A stretch of 64,000 nucleotides of DNA from Rhizobiaceae bacterium. Lineage in GTDB: Bacteria; Pseudomonadota; Alphaproteobacteria; Rhizobiales; Rhizobiaceae. Location of the stretch: NCBI GenBank assembly GCA_017640615.1, contig JAEPQK010000002.1, positions 62,001-126,000 of the forward strand, in the 5' to 3' direction. Below the pieces are notes generated by a model. The model searched no databases. It was not told the origin of the DNA and saw only the letters and a list, made by a program, of their open reading frames with translations. The translations under genes and the position numbers were made by a program. Position 1 is the stretch's first letter. The number at the start of each line of letters is the position of its first letter. Shown in pieces: positions 41,301 to 50,237 of the stretch.

Positions 41301-41841
41301 GATCGAGGCGATCCGCAAGCTACGGCAGGCAATTCAAAGCCTGAACCGCGAGGGCCGCGAGCGCCTGCTTATCGCCTTCACCGAGGTAAACGCGCAGTTC
41401 CAGCGTCTCTTCACCCACCTCTTTGGCGGTGGCACGGCGGAGCTGCAACTGATCGAATCGGAAGACCCGCTTGAAGCCGGCCTCGAAATCCTCGCCCGCC
41501 CGCCCGGCAAGCGCCCGCAGACGATGACACTGCTCTCTGGTGGCGAACAGGCGTTGACGGCAATGGCGCTGATCTTCGCCGTTTTCCTCACCAACCCGGC
41601 GCCGATCTGCGTGCTCGACGAGGTGGATGCTCCGCTGGACGACCACAATGTCGAGCGCTTCTGCAATCTGATGGACGAAATGGCGTCATCCACCGATACG
41701 CGCTTCGTCATCATCACGCACAACCCCATCACCATGGCGCGCATGAATCGCCTCTTCGGCGTCACCATGGCCGAGCAGGGTGTCAGCCAGCTCGTTTCGG
41801 TTGACCTGCAAACTGCCGAGCAGCTCCGCGAGGCGAGCTAA
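38383..41841 (+). CDS. smc: Chromosome segregation protein SMC
   Basis: 1152 residues, full length. The N-terminal head has Walker A GPNGCGKSNLVEALRW near residue 29. A first coiled coil runs about 165-480, a hinge about 490-640 (VSGGLFPAVLERISVDKGFEAALG), and a second coiled coil about 645-970. The C-terminal head has the signature LLSGGEQALTAMAL near residue 1050 and Walker B CVLDEVDAPLDDHNV near 1085. It forms the condensin ring that organises the chromosome; ScpA and ScpB are not in the window. The coils are very rich in Ala, Glu and Arg, which creates long spurious open frames on the other strand. Confidence 0.97.
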   Translation: MKFNRLRLLGFKSFVDPSEFVIERGLTGIVGPNGCGKSNLVEALRWVMGENSYKNMRASGMDDVIFSGSATRPARNTAEVTLFLDNADRRAPSAFNDADEVQVSRRIEREAGSVYRINGKEARAKDVQLLFADQSTGARSPSMVGQGRIGELIQAKPQARRALLEEAAGISGLHSRRHEAELRLRAAEQNLERLDDVVGELQSQIESLKRQARQAARFKNLSADIRKAEAALLHLKWSQARDSEAEAQSALSAATAAVGEKASAQMEAAKQQAIGANKLPELREAEAAAAAALQRLKIALGQIDQEAERVRARQAELEKRVTQLDADMAREKQLLADNASVLGRLQAEEQGLRAANDGAAEEERRAQAAYEDAQSKLAASEAALGELTAERAEVSARRTQLQRALQEGTERRDRHERQLKQLEDETAEIGKRIAELADPAVKKEAVDAAETSLTAAEATALDAESLVAQRREAEAALRPALQEARAALQSAETEAQTLSRIINAVSGGLFPAVLERISVDKGFEAALGAALGEDLDAPLDRTAPAHWGAAIQTGDDPKLPQGVKSLGDLVRAPAELARRLAQIGVVEAEEGARLQAQLKPGQRLVSKDGALWRWDGFVASADAPTAAAQRLAQKNRLAELDAEVREATLNLRAAEAAQAEAEQAVKEAVEAEKAARETLRTTQRALEEARAELVRAERASGELASRRAALEESRQRLVESRDESVAAVRDAEAALAAAPELADLQGRLDAVSAEVAQDRAALAETRAAHQGLARDAEMRQQRLAAIATERASWTSRTENADRQIASLSERRAEAASEREKLADTPDEIDARRRALLSQLSQAEELRTSAASRLQGAENRQAEFDRAAVAAVEALSGSREQRVRAEEKLAAAEERRKEAEHRIREALNVGPHEALRHAGLAEGEALPDLSELERRLDRLRVERERLGAVNLRAEAEQQELTERYETIVSEREDVIEAIRKLRQAIQSLNREGRERLLIAFTEVNAQFQRLFTHLFGGGTAELQLIESEDPLEAGLEILARPPGKRPQTMTLLSGGEQALTAMALIFAVFLTNPAPICVLDEVDAPLDDHNVERFCNLMDEMASSTDTRFVIITHNPITMARMNRLFGVTMAEQGVSQLVSVDLQTAEQLREAS

Positions 41842-41861
41842 CCCCTCAAGGGGGAGGGGTT
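41840..41861. terminator. Bidirectional terminator spanning both stop codons (smc and VOC gene)
   Basis: Stem AACCCCTC (41840-41847) and GAGGGGTT (41854-41861) with loop AAGGGG. It contains two bases of the smc stop (TAA 41839-41841) and two bases of the convergent gene's stop (TTA 41860-41862). The symmetry means it can serve both strands with little extra DNA; there is no long T-run. Confidence 0.6.
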
Positions 41862-42204
41862 AAACCTCCGCCCAGATCGCCAGCTCGTTGCCGGCCGGGT
41901 CGGTGAAGTGGAAGCGGCGGCCGCCGGGGAAAGAAAAGATCGGCTTCACGATCTTGCCGCCGGCATTGGTTACCGTTTCCAGCGATTTCTCCAGATCGGT
42001 GGAAAATAGCACAGGCAGCGGCTTTGAGCCGGGCGGCGTTGCGCCGTCGAAACCGCCATCCAGGCCTTCCGCGAAGGCGGAATAGGAGGGGCCGTAGTCG
42101 GTGAACGTCCAGCCGAAGGCCGCGCTGTAAAACGCTTTCACGCTGTCGATAGAGCCGTTGCCGGCCGCCATTTCCAGATAATCGAGCTTGCCGTCTTTTC
42201 TCAT
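41860..42204 (-). CDS. VOC (glyoxalase/bleomycin resistance) family protein
   Basis: 114 residues forming one vicinal-oxygen-chelate domain. It has KLDYLEMAAGNGSIDSVKAFYSAAFGW at the start, a middle FSTDLEKSLETVTNAGGKIVKP and a C-terminal GRRFHFTDPAGNELAIWAEV with the metal-ligand glutamate. The N-terminal metal position reads Glu (YLEMA) where many members have His. The function is unknown; such proteins range from dioxygenases to antibiotic-binding proteins. Convergent with smc. Confidence 0.88.
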   Translation of the reverse strand: MRKDGKLDYLEMAAGNGSIDSVKAFYSAAFGWTFTDYGPSYSAFAEGLDGGFDGATPPGSKPLPVLFSTDLEKSLETVTNAGGKIVKPIFSFPGGRRFHFTDPAGNELAIWAEV

Positions 42205-42392
42205 TACGCAACTCCAATTTGTTCCCGATATGTTCTAGTGCCGGGGCGTGAACATTGCAACCGGATTTTCCGCTTCGTGTACAAATCGATTGATATTCGT
42301 GGAGAGCGGACGCGCGCCTTGCCTTTGCTGAGGTGCGACCTTATCGATCCCACCAACCACACGGCGCTGGTGGCGCCCATAAAGGAGCCCGC

Positions 42393-45059
42393 ATGACGAG
42401 AATGGTCTTCGGATTCGGTGGCGGGGCGGCCGATGGCAGCGCGTCCGACCGGGAGCTGCTGGGGGGCAAAGGCGCCAATCTGGCAGAGATGTGCAATCTT
42501 GGGCTCCCCGTTCCGCCGGGTTTCACGATCACCACCGAGGTCTGCACTTCGTATTATGCAGACGGCAACAAGCTACCCGACGGCCTGCGCCAAGAGGTGG
42601 ATGCAGCACTCTCGAGGATGGGCGAGATAGCCGGCGGCCGCTTCGGCGATCCCGAAAAGCTGATGCTGGTTTCCGTGCGCTCCGGCTCCCGCGCCTCCAT
42701 GCCGGGCATGATGGATACCGTGCTCAATCTCGGCCTTAACGACGAGACCGTGGCTGCACTTGCGGCGGCGTCGGGCGATGAGCGCTTCGCCTATGACAGC
42801 TACCGCCGCTTCATCCAGATGTATTCCGACGTCGTGCTCGGCGTCGATCACGAGGTCTTCGAGGAAATACTGGAGGACGCCAAGGCTGAGTATGGCCTCG
42901 AGCAGGACACCGAGCTCTCGGCCGCGCAATGGCAGGATGTCATTGGACGCTACAAGGCGAAGGTAGAGGAGGAACTAGGTGCGCCGTTCCCGCAGGATGC
43001 GAAGGAGCAGCTCTGGGGTGCCATCAACGCGGTCTTTGCAAGCTGGATGAACCCGCGCGCCATCACCTATCGCCGCCTCCACGACATACCTGAAAGCTGG
43101 GGCACGGCCGTCAATGTGCAGGCCATGGTGTTCGGCAATATGGGCGACAGCTCCGCCACCGGCGTTGCCTTCACGCGCAATCCGTCGACCGGCGAAAACG
43201 CGCTTTATGGCGAGTTTCTGGTCAATGCGCAGGGTGAGGATGTGGTGGCCGGCATTCGCACGCCACAGAACATCACCGAGGCAGCCCGTGTTGCCGCCGG
43301 GTCCGACAAACCCTCGCTGCAAAAGCTAATGCCGGATGCCTTCAAGACGCTGACTGAAATAGCCAGCCGCCTAGAAGCGCATTACCGCGACATGCAGGAT
43401 CTCGAATTCACCATCGAGCGCGGCAAGCTCTGGATGCTGCAGACGCGCTCCGGCAAGCGCACCGCCAAGTCGGCTCTACGCATCGCCGCCGAAATGGCGG
43501 GCGAGGGGCTGATCACGAACCAGGAAGCGGTGTTGCGCATTGAGCCGGCATCTCTCGACCAGCTGCTGCACCCCACCATCGATCCGAGGGCGCGGCGCGA
43601 TGTGATCGGCTCCGGCCTGCCGGCCTCGCCGGGCGCTGCAACCGGCGAAATCGTCTTCACCTCCGACGAGGCCGAAGAAGCCAAGGCTCAGGGTAAGGAC
43701 GTCATACTCGTCCGTGTCGAGACCAGCCCAGAGGATATTCATGGCATGCATGCCGCGGAGGGCATTTTGACAACGCGCGGCGGCATGACCAGCCACGCCG
43801 CTGTGGTGGCGCGCGGCATGGGCAAGCCCTGTGTGTCGGGCGCTGGCAGCCTGCGCGTCGATTATCGAACGGGGACGCTGCTCGCCATGGGTGTCACGCT
43901 GAAGAAGGGCGATGTGATCACCGTCGATGGCGGCACAGGCCAGGTGTTGAAGGGCGCTGTCGCCATGCTGCAGCCGGAACTTTCGGGCGATTTCGCTTCC
44001 ATCATGGGCTGGGCCGACGAGGCGCGCCGCATGAAGGTGCGGGCGAATGCCGAAACGCCTGCTGATGCGCGTATGGCGCGATCATTCGGCGCGGAAGGCA
44101 TAGGCCTTTGCCGCACCGAGCACATGTTCTTCGATGGTGAGCGCATTGTCGCCATGCGCGAGATGATCCTGGCGGACACGGAAGAGGGACGCCGCGCTGC
44201 GCTTGCCAAGCTGCTGCCCATGCAACGGTCCGATTTTCTGGAGCTCTTCGAGATTATGTCGGGTCTGCCGGTGACGATCCGCCTGCTCGACCCGCCGCTG
44301 CACGAATTCTTGCCGCAGTCTGACGAGGAGATCGCCGAGGTGGCTGCGGCTATGGATGTCTCGGCCGAAAAGCTGCGCCAGCGCACGGAAGCCCTACACG
44401 AATTCAACCCAATGCTGGGGCACCGAGGCTGCCGGCTCGCTGTCTCATATCCGGAGATCGCGGAGATGCAGGCTCGCGCGATCTTCGAGGCTGCGGCGGA
44501 GGCCGGCAAAAGCACCGGTAGCCCGGTGGTGCCGGAAGTCATGGTGCCGCTGGTCGGGCTCAAGGAGGAGCTGGACTACGTGAAAAAGCGCATCGACGAT
44601 GTGGCCGAGACCGTCATGAAGGAGGCAGGCAGCCGCTTCGACTATCTCGTGGGAACGATGATCGAGTTGCCGCGTGCGGCGCTGCGCGCCGGCGTGATTG
44701 CCGAGGTCGCCGAGTTCTTCTCGTTCGGCACAAACGACCTCACGCAGACCACTTACGGAATCTCACGCGACGACGCCTCGTCATTCCTTGAGACCTATCG
44801 CCAGAAGGGCCTGATCGAAAAGGATCCGTTCGTTTCGATCGATGTCGACGGCGTTGGCGAGCTTGTGCGCATGGCGGCAGAGAAGGGCAGGGGAACGCGA
44901 CCGGACATCAAGCTTGGCATCTGCGGCGAGCATGGCGGCGACCCGGCTTCGGTGGAGTTCTGTGAAAGCGTTGGACTCGACTATGTGTCTTGCTCGCCCT
45001 TCCGCGTACCCATCGCGCGTCTGGCTGCCGCCCAGGCGGCTGCGCGAGCGAAGGGCTAG
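42393..45059 (+). CDS. ppdK: Pyruvate, phosphate dikinase
   Basis: 888 residues, normal for PPDK, which interconverts pyruvate, ATP and phosphate with PEP, AMP and pyrophosphate. It has an N-terminal ATP-grasp domain (LLGGKGANLAEMCNLGLPVPPGFTI near residue 22, SGSRASMPGMMDTVLNLGLN near 98). The central swivelling domain holds the phospho-histidine in GGMTSHAAVVARGMGKPC near residue 467. The C-terminal PEP-binding barrel has GLCRTEHMFF near 572 and LGICGEHGGDP near 840. AAAGGAG lies 6 bases before the ATG. PPDK supports gluconeogenesis in Rhizobiales and would also supply PEP for ulosonate synthesis. Confidence 0.97.
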   Translation: MTRMVFGFGGGAADGSASDRELLGGKGANLAEMCNLGLPVPPGFTITTEVCTSYYADGNKLPDGLRQEVDAALSRMGEIAGGRFGDPEKLMLVSVRSGSRASMPGMMDTVLNLGLNDETVAALAAASGDERFAYDSYRRFIQMYSDVVLGVDHEVFEEILEDAKAEYGLEQDTELSAAQWQDVIGRYKAKVEEELGAPFPQDAKEQLWGAINAVFASWMNPRAITYRRLHDIPESWGTAVNVQAMVFGNMGDSSATGVAFTRNPSTGENALYGEFLVNAQGEDVVAGIRTPQNITEAARVAAGSDKPSLQKLMPDAFKTLTEIASRLEAHYRDMQDLEFTIERGKLWMLQTRSGKRTAKSALRIAAEMAGEGLITNQEAVLRIEPASLDQLLHPTIDPRARRDVIGSGLPASPGAATGEIVFTSDEAEEAKAQGKDVILVRVETSPEDIHGMHAAEGILTTRGGMTSHAAVVARGMGKPCVSGAGSLRVDYRTGTLLAMGVTLKKGDVITVDGGTGQVLKGAVAMLQPELSGDFASIMGWADEARRMKVRANAETPADARMARSFGAEGIGLCRTEHMFFDGERIVAMREMILADTEEGRRAALAKLLPMQRSDFLELFEIMSGLPVTIRLLDPPLHEFLPQSDEEIAEVAAAMDVSAEKLRQRTEALHEFNPMLGHRGCRLAVSYPEIAEMQARAIFEAAAEAGKSTGSPVVPEVMVPLVGLKEELDYVKKRIDDVAETVMKEAGSRFDYLVGTMIELPRAALRAGVIAEVAEFFSFGTNDLTQTTYGISRDDASSFLETYRQKGLIEKDPFVSIDVDGVGELVRMAAEKGRGTRPDIKLGICGEHGGDPASVEFCESVGLDYVSCSPFRVPIARLAAAQAAARAKG

Positions 45060-45068
45060 GCGAGGTCG

Positions 45069-46724
45069 TTATTCGCGAACGAAAACGTACCACTCGCCGA
45101 AGCAGGTTGCTGTTTCGGTATTGACACCTAATGCACCAAAGCGTGACTCGTGGGCCCAAATCAGGCTTCCGCTCGGCGCTTCCTCAGGAGTGTTGATCGA
45201 CTTGACGATGCCGGGGCTTTCAAGTGCGATCATGCCTCGGTCTTTGCCGGAGTCGCTGTCTCCAATCACATAGGTTTCGTCGGCATGTGCTCGCGCCAAC
45301 GTCGCGAGGACCGGCTGGCGAAGATACTGTCTGAACCTCGGGTCGTAATCGCCCCAAAGCCCGGTTGCGAAAAGCGCGGCGATGGCGAGGAAGGGCGCTA
45401 CCAGGAAGCTTCCGCCGAACAAGGCCGCTGACCGGCTTTGGAGATTGCTGAGTGCCACTGCAAGCGGCAGCAACAGGCCGAGCCCGCCAAGCAAGCCGAC
45501 CAGGCTGAGTCTTGTTCGGTCAGGGCCGACGGCGATCACGTCGAAATATACGAGGCCTGCAGCTACGATCAGCAGCGCGCCCAGCATGCCAGAAAGCGTT
45601 GCAATGCGCTTAGGCCATCTCGATCCGCCGGTCGAATACTCTCGTGCGAGCGCAACCAGTGCGACGCCGGCCAGCAATGAAAGCATCGGATAAAGCTGCA
45701 GTGCGTAGTACCAGGTGCGCGTCTTGAACAGCGTCAGTTCCACCAGCAGAAGCAGTGGAAAGCCCAGTAACAGCGTCTTTCTGCTCATGTCAGACCGCGC
45801 CACGATCACAGCGCCGGCAAGCGCAAATAGTGGCCACGGAAATGCGGTCGCCGGAACGTTCCAGAAATAGTAGAAAGGCCCGGCATTGTGAAAGTCTTTG
45901 CCGGCCAGAAAAATGACCTTTCCGATCTGGGTTTCGATCGGAAAGGTCCCGTAGAGATCGTAGCTCGCTGCGAGCCAAGCGACGACCGGGGCCATACCGA
46001 TGACCGCCCCGACATAAAGCCCCGGATTCAAAAGGTGCCGGTGGCGGCGGTGCTCCCACAACATGTAGGGCGCGAGCGCGCCGACGATAGGAACGATCAT
46101 GAAGCTCTTGATCGCGAAGCCTGCCGAGAGTGCTACGCCAGCGGCCAGTCCCCACCCGAACTTACGGTCGCTCTCCTCAGCGCGCAGAAGCGCCCAAATG
46201 GCAAGGAGAGAGCAGAATGCGAGCGGAACGTCCTGATGCGCAAGCTTCGAGGCCTGCATCCAGATTGGTGTGACTGCTAGAATGGCGGCGCCCGCAAGCG
46301 CTACCGACTGCGGAACCAGCCGCCGCCCGATACCGTAGGTAAGCAGTACAGCTCCCAGCGATGACAGCATGACGGGCAACCGGCTTGCGATCTCGGAGAA
46401 TCCGAAAATCTTCTGGCTGACGGCAACAAGCCACACGATACCTATCGCCCGGTCATAGGTCAGTCCGTCGAACCAATGCTGGGTGATCCAGTCCCCTGTC
46501 GCGACCATGACGCGCGCCTGCTGAGCGTAATAGCCTTCGTCGTGCGCGAGAAAACTCTGTCCTTGGGAGTTGATTGCCAGTAATGCGGCGGTCCACAGCA
46601 CCAGCAGCAAAAACGGGCTTGCTGATGCCTGGCGCCGAAGCCAAGTCTCAACTGATGCCACGGGCTCCGCCTCTTCTGGATTCGCTAACGGCTTGATAGG
46701 ACCGATAACACGGCTTATTGCCAC
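45069..46724 (-). CDS. GT39/ArnT-like membrane glycosyltransferase
   Basis: 551 residues starting at a GTG. There are about twelve membrane helices and the ArnT/PMT-type acidic motif in the first periplasmic loop, [15 protein letters not shown] near residue 60. [12 protein letters not shown] near residue 158 is another conserved string. The last 90 residues are periplasmic ([21 protein letters not shown]). Such enzymes move a sugar from a polyprenyl-phosphate carrier to lipid A or a glycan in the periplasm. It stands at the left edge of the polysaccharide region, divergent from gmd (56 bases between starts). Confidence 0.9.
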   Translation of the reverse strand: MAISRVIGPIKPLANPEEAEPVASVETWLRRQASASPFLLLVLWTAALLAINSQGQSFLAHDEGYYAQQARVMVATGDWITQHWFDGLTYDRAIGIVWLVAVSQKIFGFSEIASRLPVMLSSLGAVLLTYGIGRRLVPQSVALAGAAILAVTPIWMQASKLAHQDVPLAFCSLLAIWALLRAEESDRKFGWGLAAGVALSAGFAIKSFMIVPIVGALAPYMLWEHRRHRHLLNPGLYVGAVIGMAPVVAWLAASYDLYGTFPIETQIGKVIFLAGKDFHNAGPFYYFWNVPATAFPWPLFALAGAVIVARSDMSRKTLLLGFPLLLLVELTLFKTRTWYYALQLYPMLSLLAGVALVALAREYSTGGSRWPKRIATLSGMLGALLIVAAGLVYFDVIAVGPDRTRLSLVGLLGGLGLLLPLAVALSNLQSRSAALFGGSFLVAPFLAIAALFATGLWGDYDPRFRQYLRQPVLATLARAHADETYVIGDSDSGKDRGMIALESPGIVKSINTPEEAPSGSLIWAHESRFGALGVNTETATCFGEWYVFVRE

Positions 46725-46780
46725 CGGTGATCATGGGGCGCAACGACGACTGTAGTGCGCAAAGTCAATGGAGAATTGGT

Positions 46781-47830
46781 TTGGTAAAGAAAGTGGCTTT
46801 GATCACTGGCGTAACGGGGCAAGACGGGTCTTATCTCGCGCGATTTCTCTTGGGGAAGGGATACGAAGTTCATGGCGTAAAGCGCCGATCATCCTCAATC
46901 AACACATCTCGCGTCGACGACCTCTATGTCGATCCGCACGATGAAACGTCGTTCTTGCTGCATTATGGCGACCTGACCGATGCAACGAACCTGATACGGC
47001 TCATTCAGCATTGCCGCCCCTCGGAAATCTACAACCTTGGTGCGCAGAGCCACGTTCAGGTTAGTTTCGAGACGCCGGAATATACGGCGAATGCTGACGC
47101 GGTGGGCACATTAAGGCTGCTCGAGGCGATCAGGATTCTCGGGCTGGCAAACACGACGAGGTTCTATCAGGCCTCGACCTCCGAATTGTACGGAAAAGTG
47201 TTGGAGACGCCGCAGAGCGAAACGACCCCATTTTACCCGCGTTCGCCATATGCTGCAGCCAAGCTCTACGCACACTGGATCACGGTCAACTATCGCGAGG
47301 CTTATGGGCTTCACGCATCGAATGGCATTCTGTTCAACCATGAAAGCCCGGTGAGGGGCGAGACCTTCGTCACACGCAAGATTACGCGTGCGGTGGCGGC
47401 GATCCACCATGGCGAACAGGAAACGCTGTATCTCGGCAATCTGGATGCCTCGCGCGACTGGGGGCACGCACAAGATTACGTTGAAGGCATGTGGCTGATG
47501 CTCCAACAGGACGAGCCGGACGATTATGTGCTGGCGACGGGCGAGGCGCATTCCGTTCGTGAGTTCGTCGAACGGGCGTTCGCCTGCATTGGACGTATGA
47601 TCGCGTGGCGTGGCGCTGGATTGGAAGAAGAGGGCATCGACGAGGAAAGCGGAGCCGTATTGGTTAGGGTCGATCCGCGCTATTTCCGACCGGCGGAGGT
47701 CGACAAGCTACTGGGCGACGCAAGCAAGGCACGCGCCAAGCTCGGCTGGTCGAACCGTACGAGCTTCGACGAACTGGTGCAGGAAATGGTGAGCGCTGAT
47801 CTCGCAGCCCATGGGCGCGGAGATGCCTGA
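46781..47830 (+). CDS. gmd: GDP-mannose 4,6-dehydratase
   Basis: 349 residues from a TTG with a GGAGA site 6 bases upstream. The NAD(P) loop is [16 protein letters not shown] near residue 9, with [14 protein letters not shown] near residue 36 and the catalytic [15 protein letters not shown] near residue 150. [19 protein letters not shown] is also diagnostic. It makes GDP-4-keto-6-deoxy-mannose, the precursor for GDP-fucose, GDP-rhamnose or perosamine. The next gene is the fucose synthase, which settles the branch. The two genes overlap by about 20 bases. Confidence 0.95.
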   Translation: MVKKVALITGVTGQDGSYLARFLLGKGYEVHGVKRRSSSINTSRVDDLYVDPHDETSFLLHYGDLTDATNLIRLIQHCRPSEIYNLGAQSHVQVSFETPEYTANADAVGTLRLLEAIRILGLANTTRFYQASTSELYGKVLETPQSETTPFYPRSPYAAAKLYAHWITVNYREAYGLHASNGILFNHESPVRGETFVTRKITRAVAAIHHGEQETLYLGNLDASRDWGHAQDYVEGMWLMLQQDEPDDYVLATGEAHSVREFVERAFACIGRMIAWRGAGLEEEGIDEESGAVLVRVDPRYFRPAEVDKLLGDASKARAKLGWSNRTSFDELVQEMVSADLAAHGRGDA

Positions 47831-48773
47831 AGTCGTGTTCGATCTCTCAGGAAAGAAGGTCTTTGTCGCCGGCCATAACGGCATGGTCGGGTCTGCGATT
47901 GTCAGGCGATTGGCTGATATCGACTGTGAACTCATCACGGTTGCACGGGATACGGTTGATCTTCGACGACAGAGCGAGGTCGAAGAGTGGTTCGGCTCCG
48001 AAAAGCCGAACGCCGTGTTTCTAGCAGCGGCCAGGGTTGGTGGTATCCTAGCAAACGACACCTGTCCGGCCGATTTTCTCTACGAAAACCTCATGATTGA
48101 GGCGAACATCATCCACGCCGCCTTTCGGGCTGGGACATCGAAGCTGCTGTTCCTCGGTTCGTCATGCATCTATCCCAAACACGCGCCGCAGCCGATCGCC
48201 GAAGAAGCGCTCCTTACCGGGCCGTTGGAACCTACCAACGAGTGGTATGCGGTCGCTAAGATAGCTGGCATCAAACTGTGTCAGGCATACCGCAAGCAGC
48301 ATGGGTGCGACTTCATATCGGCAATGCCGACGAACCTTTATGGTCCGGGCGACAATTACGATCTGAACTCGAGTCACGTCGTACCGGCACTGATCCGCAA
48401 GGCGCATGAAGCCAAGCTTTCCAACGCCCGATCAATGACAATCTGGGGTACCGGCGAACCGCGTCGCGAATTCCTGCATGTTGACGATTGCGCCGACGCG
48501 CTGGTGTTCTTGACGGAGAACTATTCGGACGCCAATCACGTCAATGTCGGGTCTGGCAAGGACCTGCCAATACGCGATCTCGCGCGGTTGGTTGCTGATA
48601 TCGTCGGCTTTGCGGGGACGATTGAGCATGATCTTGGCAGGCCAGATGGCACGCCCAGAAAGCTGATGTCGGGTGGCCGCCTGGCTGCAATGGGTTGGCA
48701 ACCGCAGATCAGCCTTGAAGAGGGACTAGCAAGAACCTACCAGGATTTTCTGGCGCGCGCAGGGGAAGCCTGA
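47811..48773 (+). CDS. fcl: GDP-L-fucose synthase
   Basis: 320 residues. The NADP loop is [13 protein letters not shown] near residue 19. Conserved strings are [13 protein letters not shown] near residue 67, [15 protein letters not shown] near residue 113 and the catalytic [15 protein letters not shown] near 143. It epimerises and reduces the Gmd product to GDP-fucose. ATGs at 47811 and 47823 are both possible starts, each overlapping gmd. It ends 9 bases from the stop of the convergent methyltransferase-GT2 fusion gene. Confidence 0.95.
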   Translation: MGAEMPEVVFDLSGKKVFVAGHNGMVGSAIVRRLADIDCELITVARDTVDLRRQSEVEEWFGSEKPNAVFLAAARVGGILANDTCPADFLYENLMIEANIIHAAFRAGTSKLLFLGSSCIYPKHAPQPIAEEALLTGPLEPTNEWYAVAKIAGIKLCQAYRKQHGCDFISAMPTNLYGPGDNYDLNSSHVVPALIRKAHEAKLSNARSMTIWGTGEPRREFLHVDDCADALVFLTENYSDANHVNVGSGKDLPIRDLARLVADIVGFAGTIEHDLGRPDGTPRKLMSGGRLAAMGWQPQISLEEGLARTYQDFLARAGEA

Positions 48774-48782
48774 GAGTCGCGG

Positions 48783-50237
48783 CTAAACCGCTTTGAGTTT
48801 GCGATACGCGAATGCGACCATGCGGATCAGCAGCCAGCCATCCCTAAAGCGCGAGATTTGTGGTTCGCCGAAAGTGCGTGCCTTGTAGTGAACCGGCACC
48901 TCTACAATCCTAAGGTTCGATTTTGCCGCACCGAATATCAGGTCGAAATCGCCGAACGGATCGAAGTCTCCGAAATAGTCACGATTGGCGACGATCCGGT
49001 CGTAGTCGGTTTTGCGAAGCACTTTTGTGCCGCACAGCGTGTCGGTGAAGCGCTGGTTCAAAAGGAATGAAAATACGATTGCGAAAAATCGATTGGCGAT
49101 GTGATTCAAGAACCGCATCGCCTCGTCCTCACGGGGGTAAACGAGCCTGGTGCCGTTGACGAACTCGCCTTTGCCCTTCGCGATGACATCGAAGAACTTA
49201 CCCATCTCGGCCGCCGGAACAGTTAGATCGGCGTCGAGGATCATAAGCACTTCGCCAGACGAGTTGGCGAAGCCTTTGCGCACCGCGTCGCCTTTGCCTC
49301 TGCCTTCCTGCTGAAATACCTTGATGTCCCAGTTGTCGGCATATGCGTCGCGCACGCGCAGGCATTCCTCATGGGTGCCGTCGCTAGAATTTCCTTCGAC
49401 GAAGACGATCTCCTGATTCTCGCAGAAGCGCGGCATTTCCTTGATCGCACGTTCGATATTGCCGCGCTCATTTCGGCAGGGAATCAGTACCGTCGCCGAT
49501 GTCGGGGCCTCCCGTCCGGAGTTCACGGATCGGGCAACCACATAGCTTCTCAGGCAAAGCTGCCGGACCAGTGGCAGCGGTGCGATGTAGCGGTTGATCA
49601 GCCGGCCGATTCCCAAGAGCGAAAATGGGACAAGCTGCCGCCATTCGACCCGAATCGTCTCGAAGTCAGCGAGGTTGAGAATGCTGCGAAAGTCGCTGTC
49701 GCCAAGAAGGTTCTGCTCGGGCTGTTTCATGCGCCGGCCGAGCGCAGTTCCAAGCTTGAGCAGTGGCGTCCACAACGCCGAGTAGTGGCTGATGACCAGC
49801 CGCGTCTCGGCATGGAAGAATTTGTGAAGGCGCTTCAACGCATTTTCGATGTCGTCGAGCATTCCGATTGTATCGGACAATATGACGAAGTCGAAAGTAC
49901 CCTCGATTGCGTCCAGAAACTCACCATCCTCGACATCGCCGAGCCGGAAATCGAGGTGAGGGTGCTTCTTGCGGGCGACCTCAAGCGTCTGTTCCGACAT
50001 GTCGACGCCGACGCCGAGTGATGGTTTGAGGGCGGCAAGAAGGTGCCCGGTGCCGCAGCCGAGGTCGAGCACCCGGGCGCCCTCTGGCACTATGAATCGC
50101 ATATAGCGCAGATCGTCTTCGTAGTAGGCGTGGTTCTTCGCAATCCAACTGTCGCGTGTGTTCGCATTTGCCTGCGCGTTTTCGTAGAAGGCCTGTTTTC
50201 GCGGACTTGTTGCGATCTTCTTAGGTGTGAAGTTCAA
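48783..50237 (-). CDS. Fusion protein: SAM methyltransferase plus family 2 glycosyltransferase
   Basis: 484 residues. The first half (about 1-240) is a class I methyltransferase with VLDLGCGTGHLLAAL near residue 55 and a downstream VILSDTIGML. The second half (about 250-484) is a GT-A fold family 2 glycosyltransferase with VLIPCRNERGNIERAI near residue 254, ILDADLTVP near 335 (the DxD site) and FGDFDLIFGAAKSNLRIVEVPVHYKAR near 440, like dolichyl- or polyprenyl-phosphate sugar transferases (DPMS type). No transmembrane tail is obvious. The start is a TTG overlapping the upstream stop. Last gene of the galE unit; the substrate is unknown. Confidence 0.9.
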   Translation of the reverse strand: MNFTPKKIATSPRKQAFYENAQANANTRDSWIAKNHAYYEDDLRYMRFIVPEGARVLDLGCGTGHLLAALKPSLGVGVDMSEQTLEVARKKHPHLDFRLGDVEDGEFLDAIEGTFDFVILSDTIGMLDDIENALKRLHKFFHAETRLVISHYSALWTPLLKLGTALGRRMKQPEQNLLGDSDFRSILNLADFETIRVEWRQLVPFSLLGIGRLINRYIAPLPLVRQLCLRSYVVARSVNSGREAPTSATVLIPCRNERGNIERAIKEMPRFCENQEIVFVEGNSSDGTHEECLRVRDAYADNWDIKVFQQEGRGKGDAVRKGFANSSGEVLMILDADLTVPAAEMGKFFDVIAKGKGEFVNGTRLVYPREDEAMRFLNHIANRFFAIVFSFLLNQRFTDTLCGTKVLRKTDYDRIVANRDYFGDFDPFGDFDLIFGAAKSNLRIVEVPVHYKARTFGEPQISRFRDGWLLIRMVAFAYRKLKAV

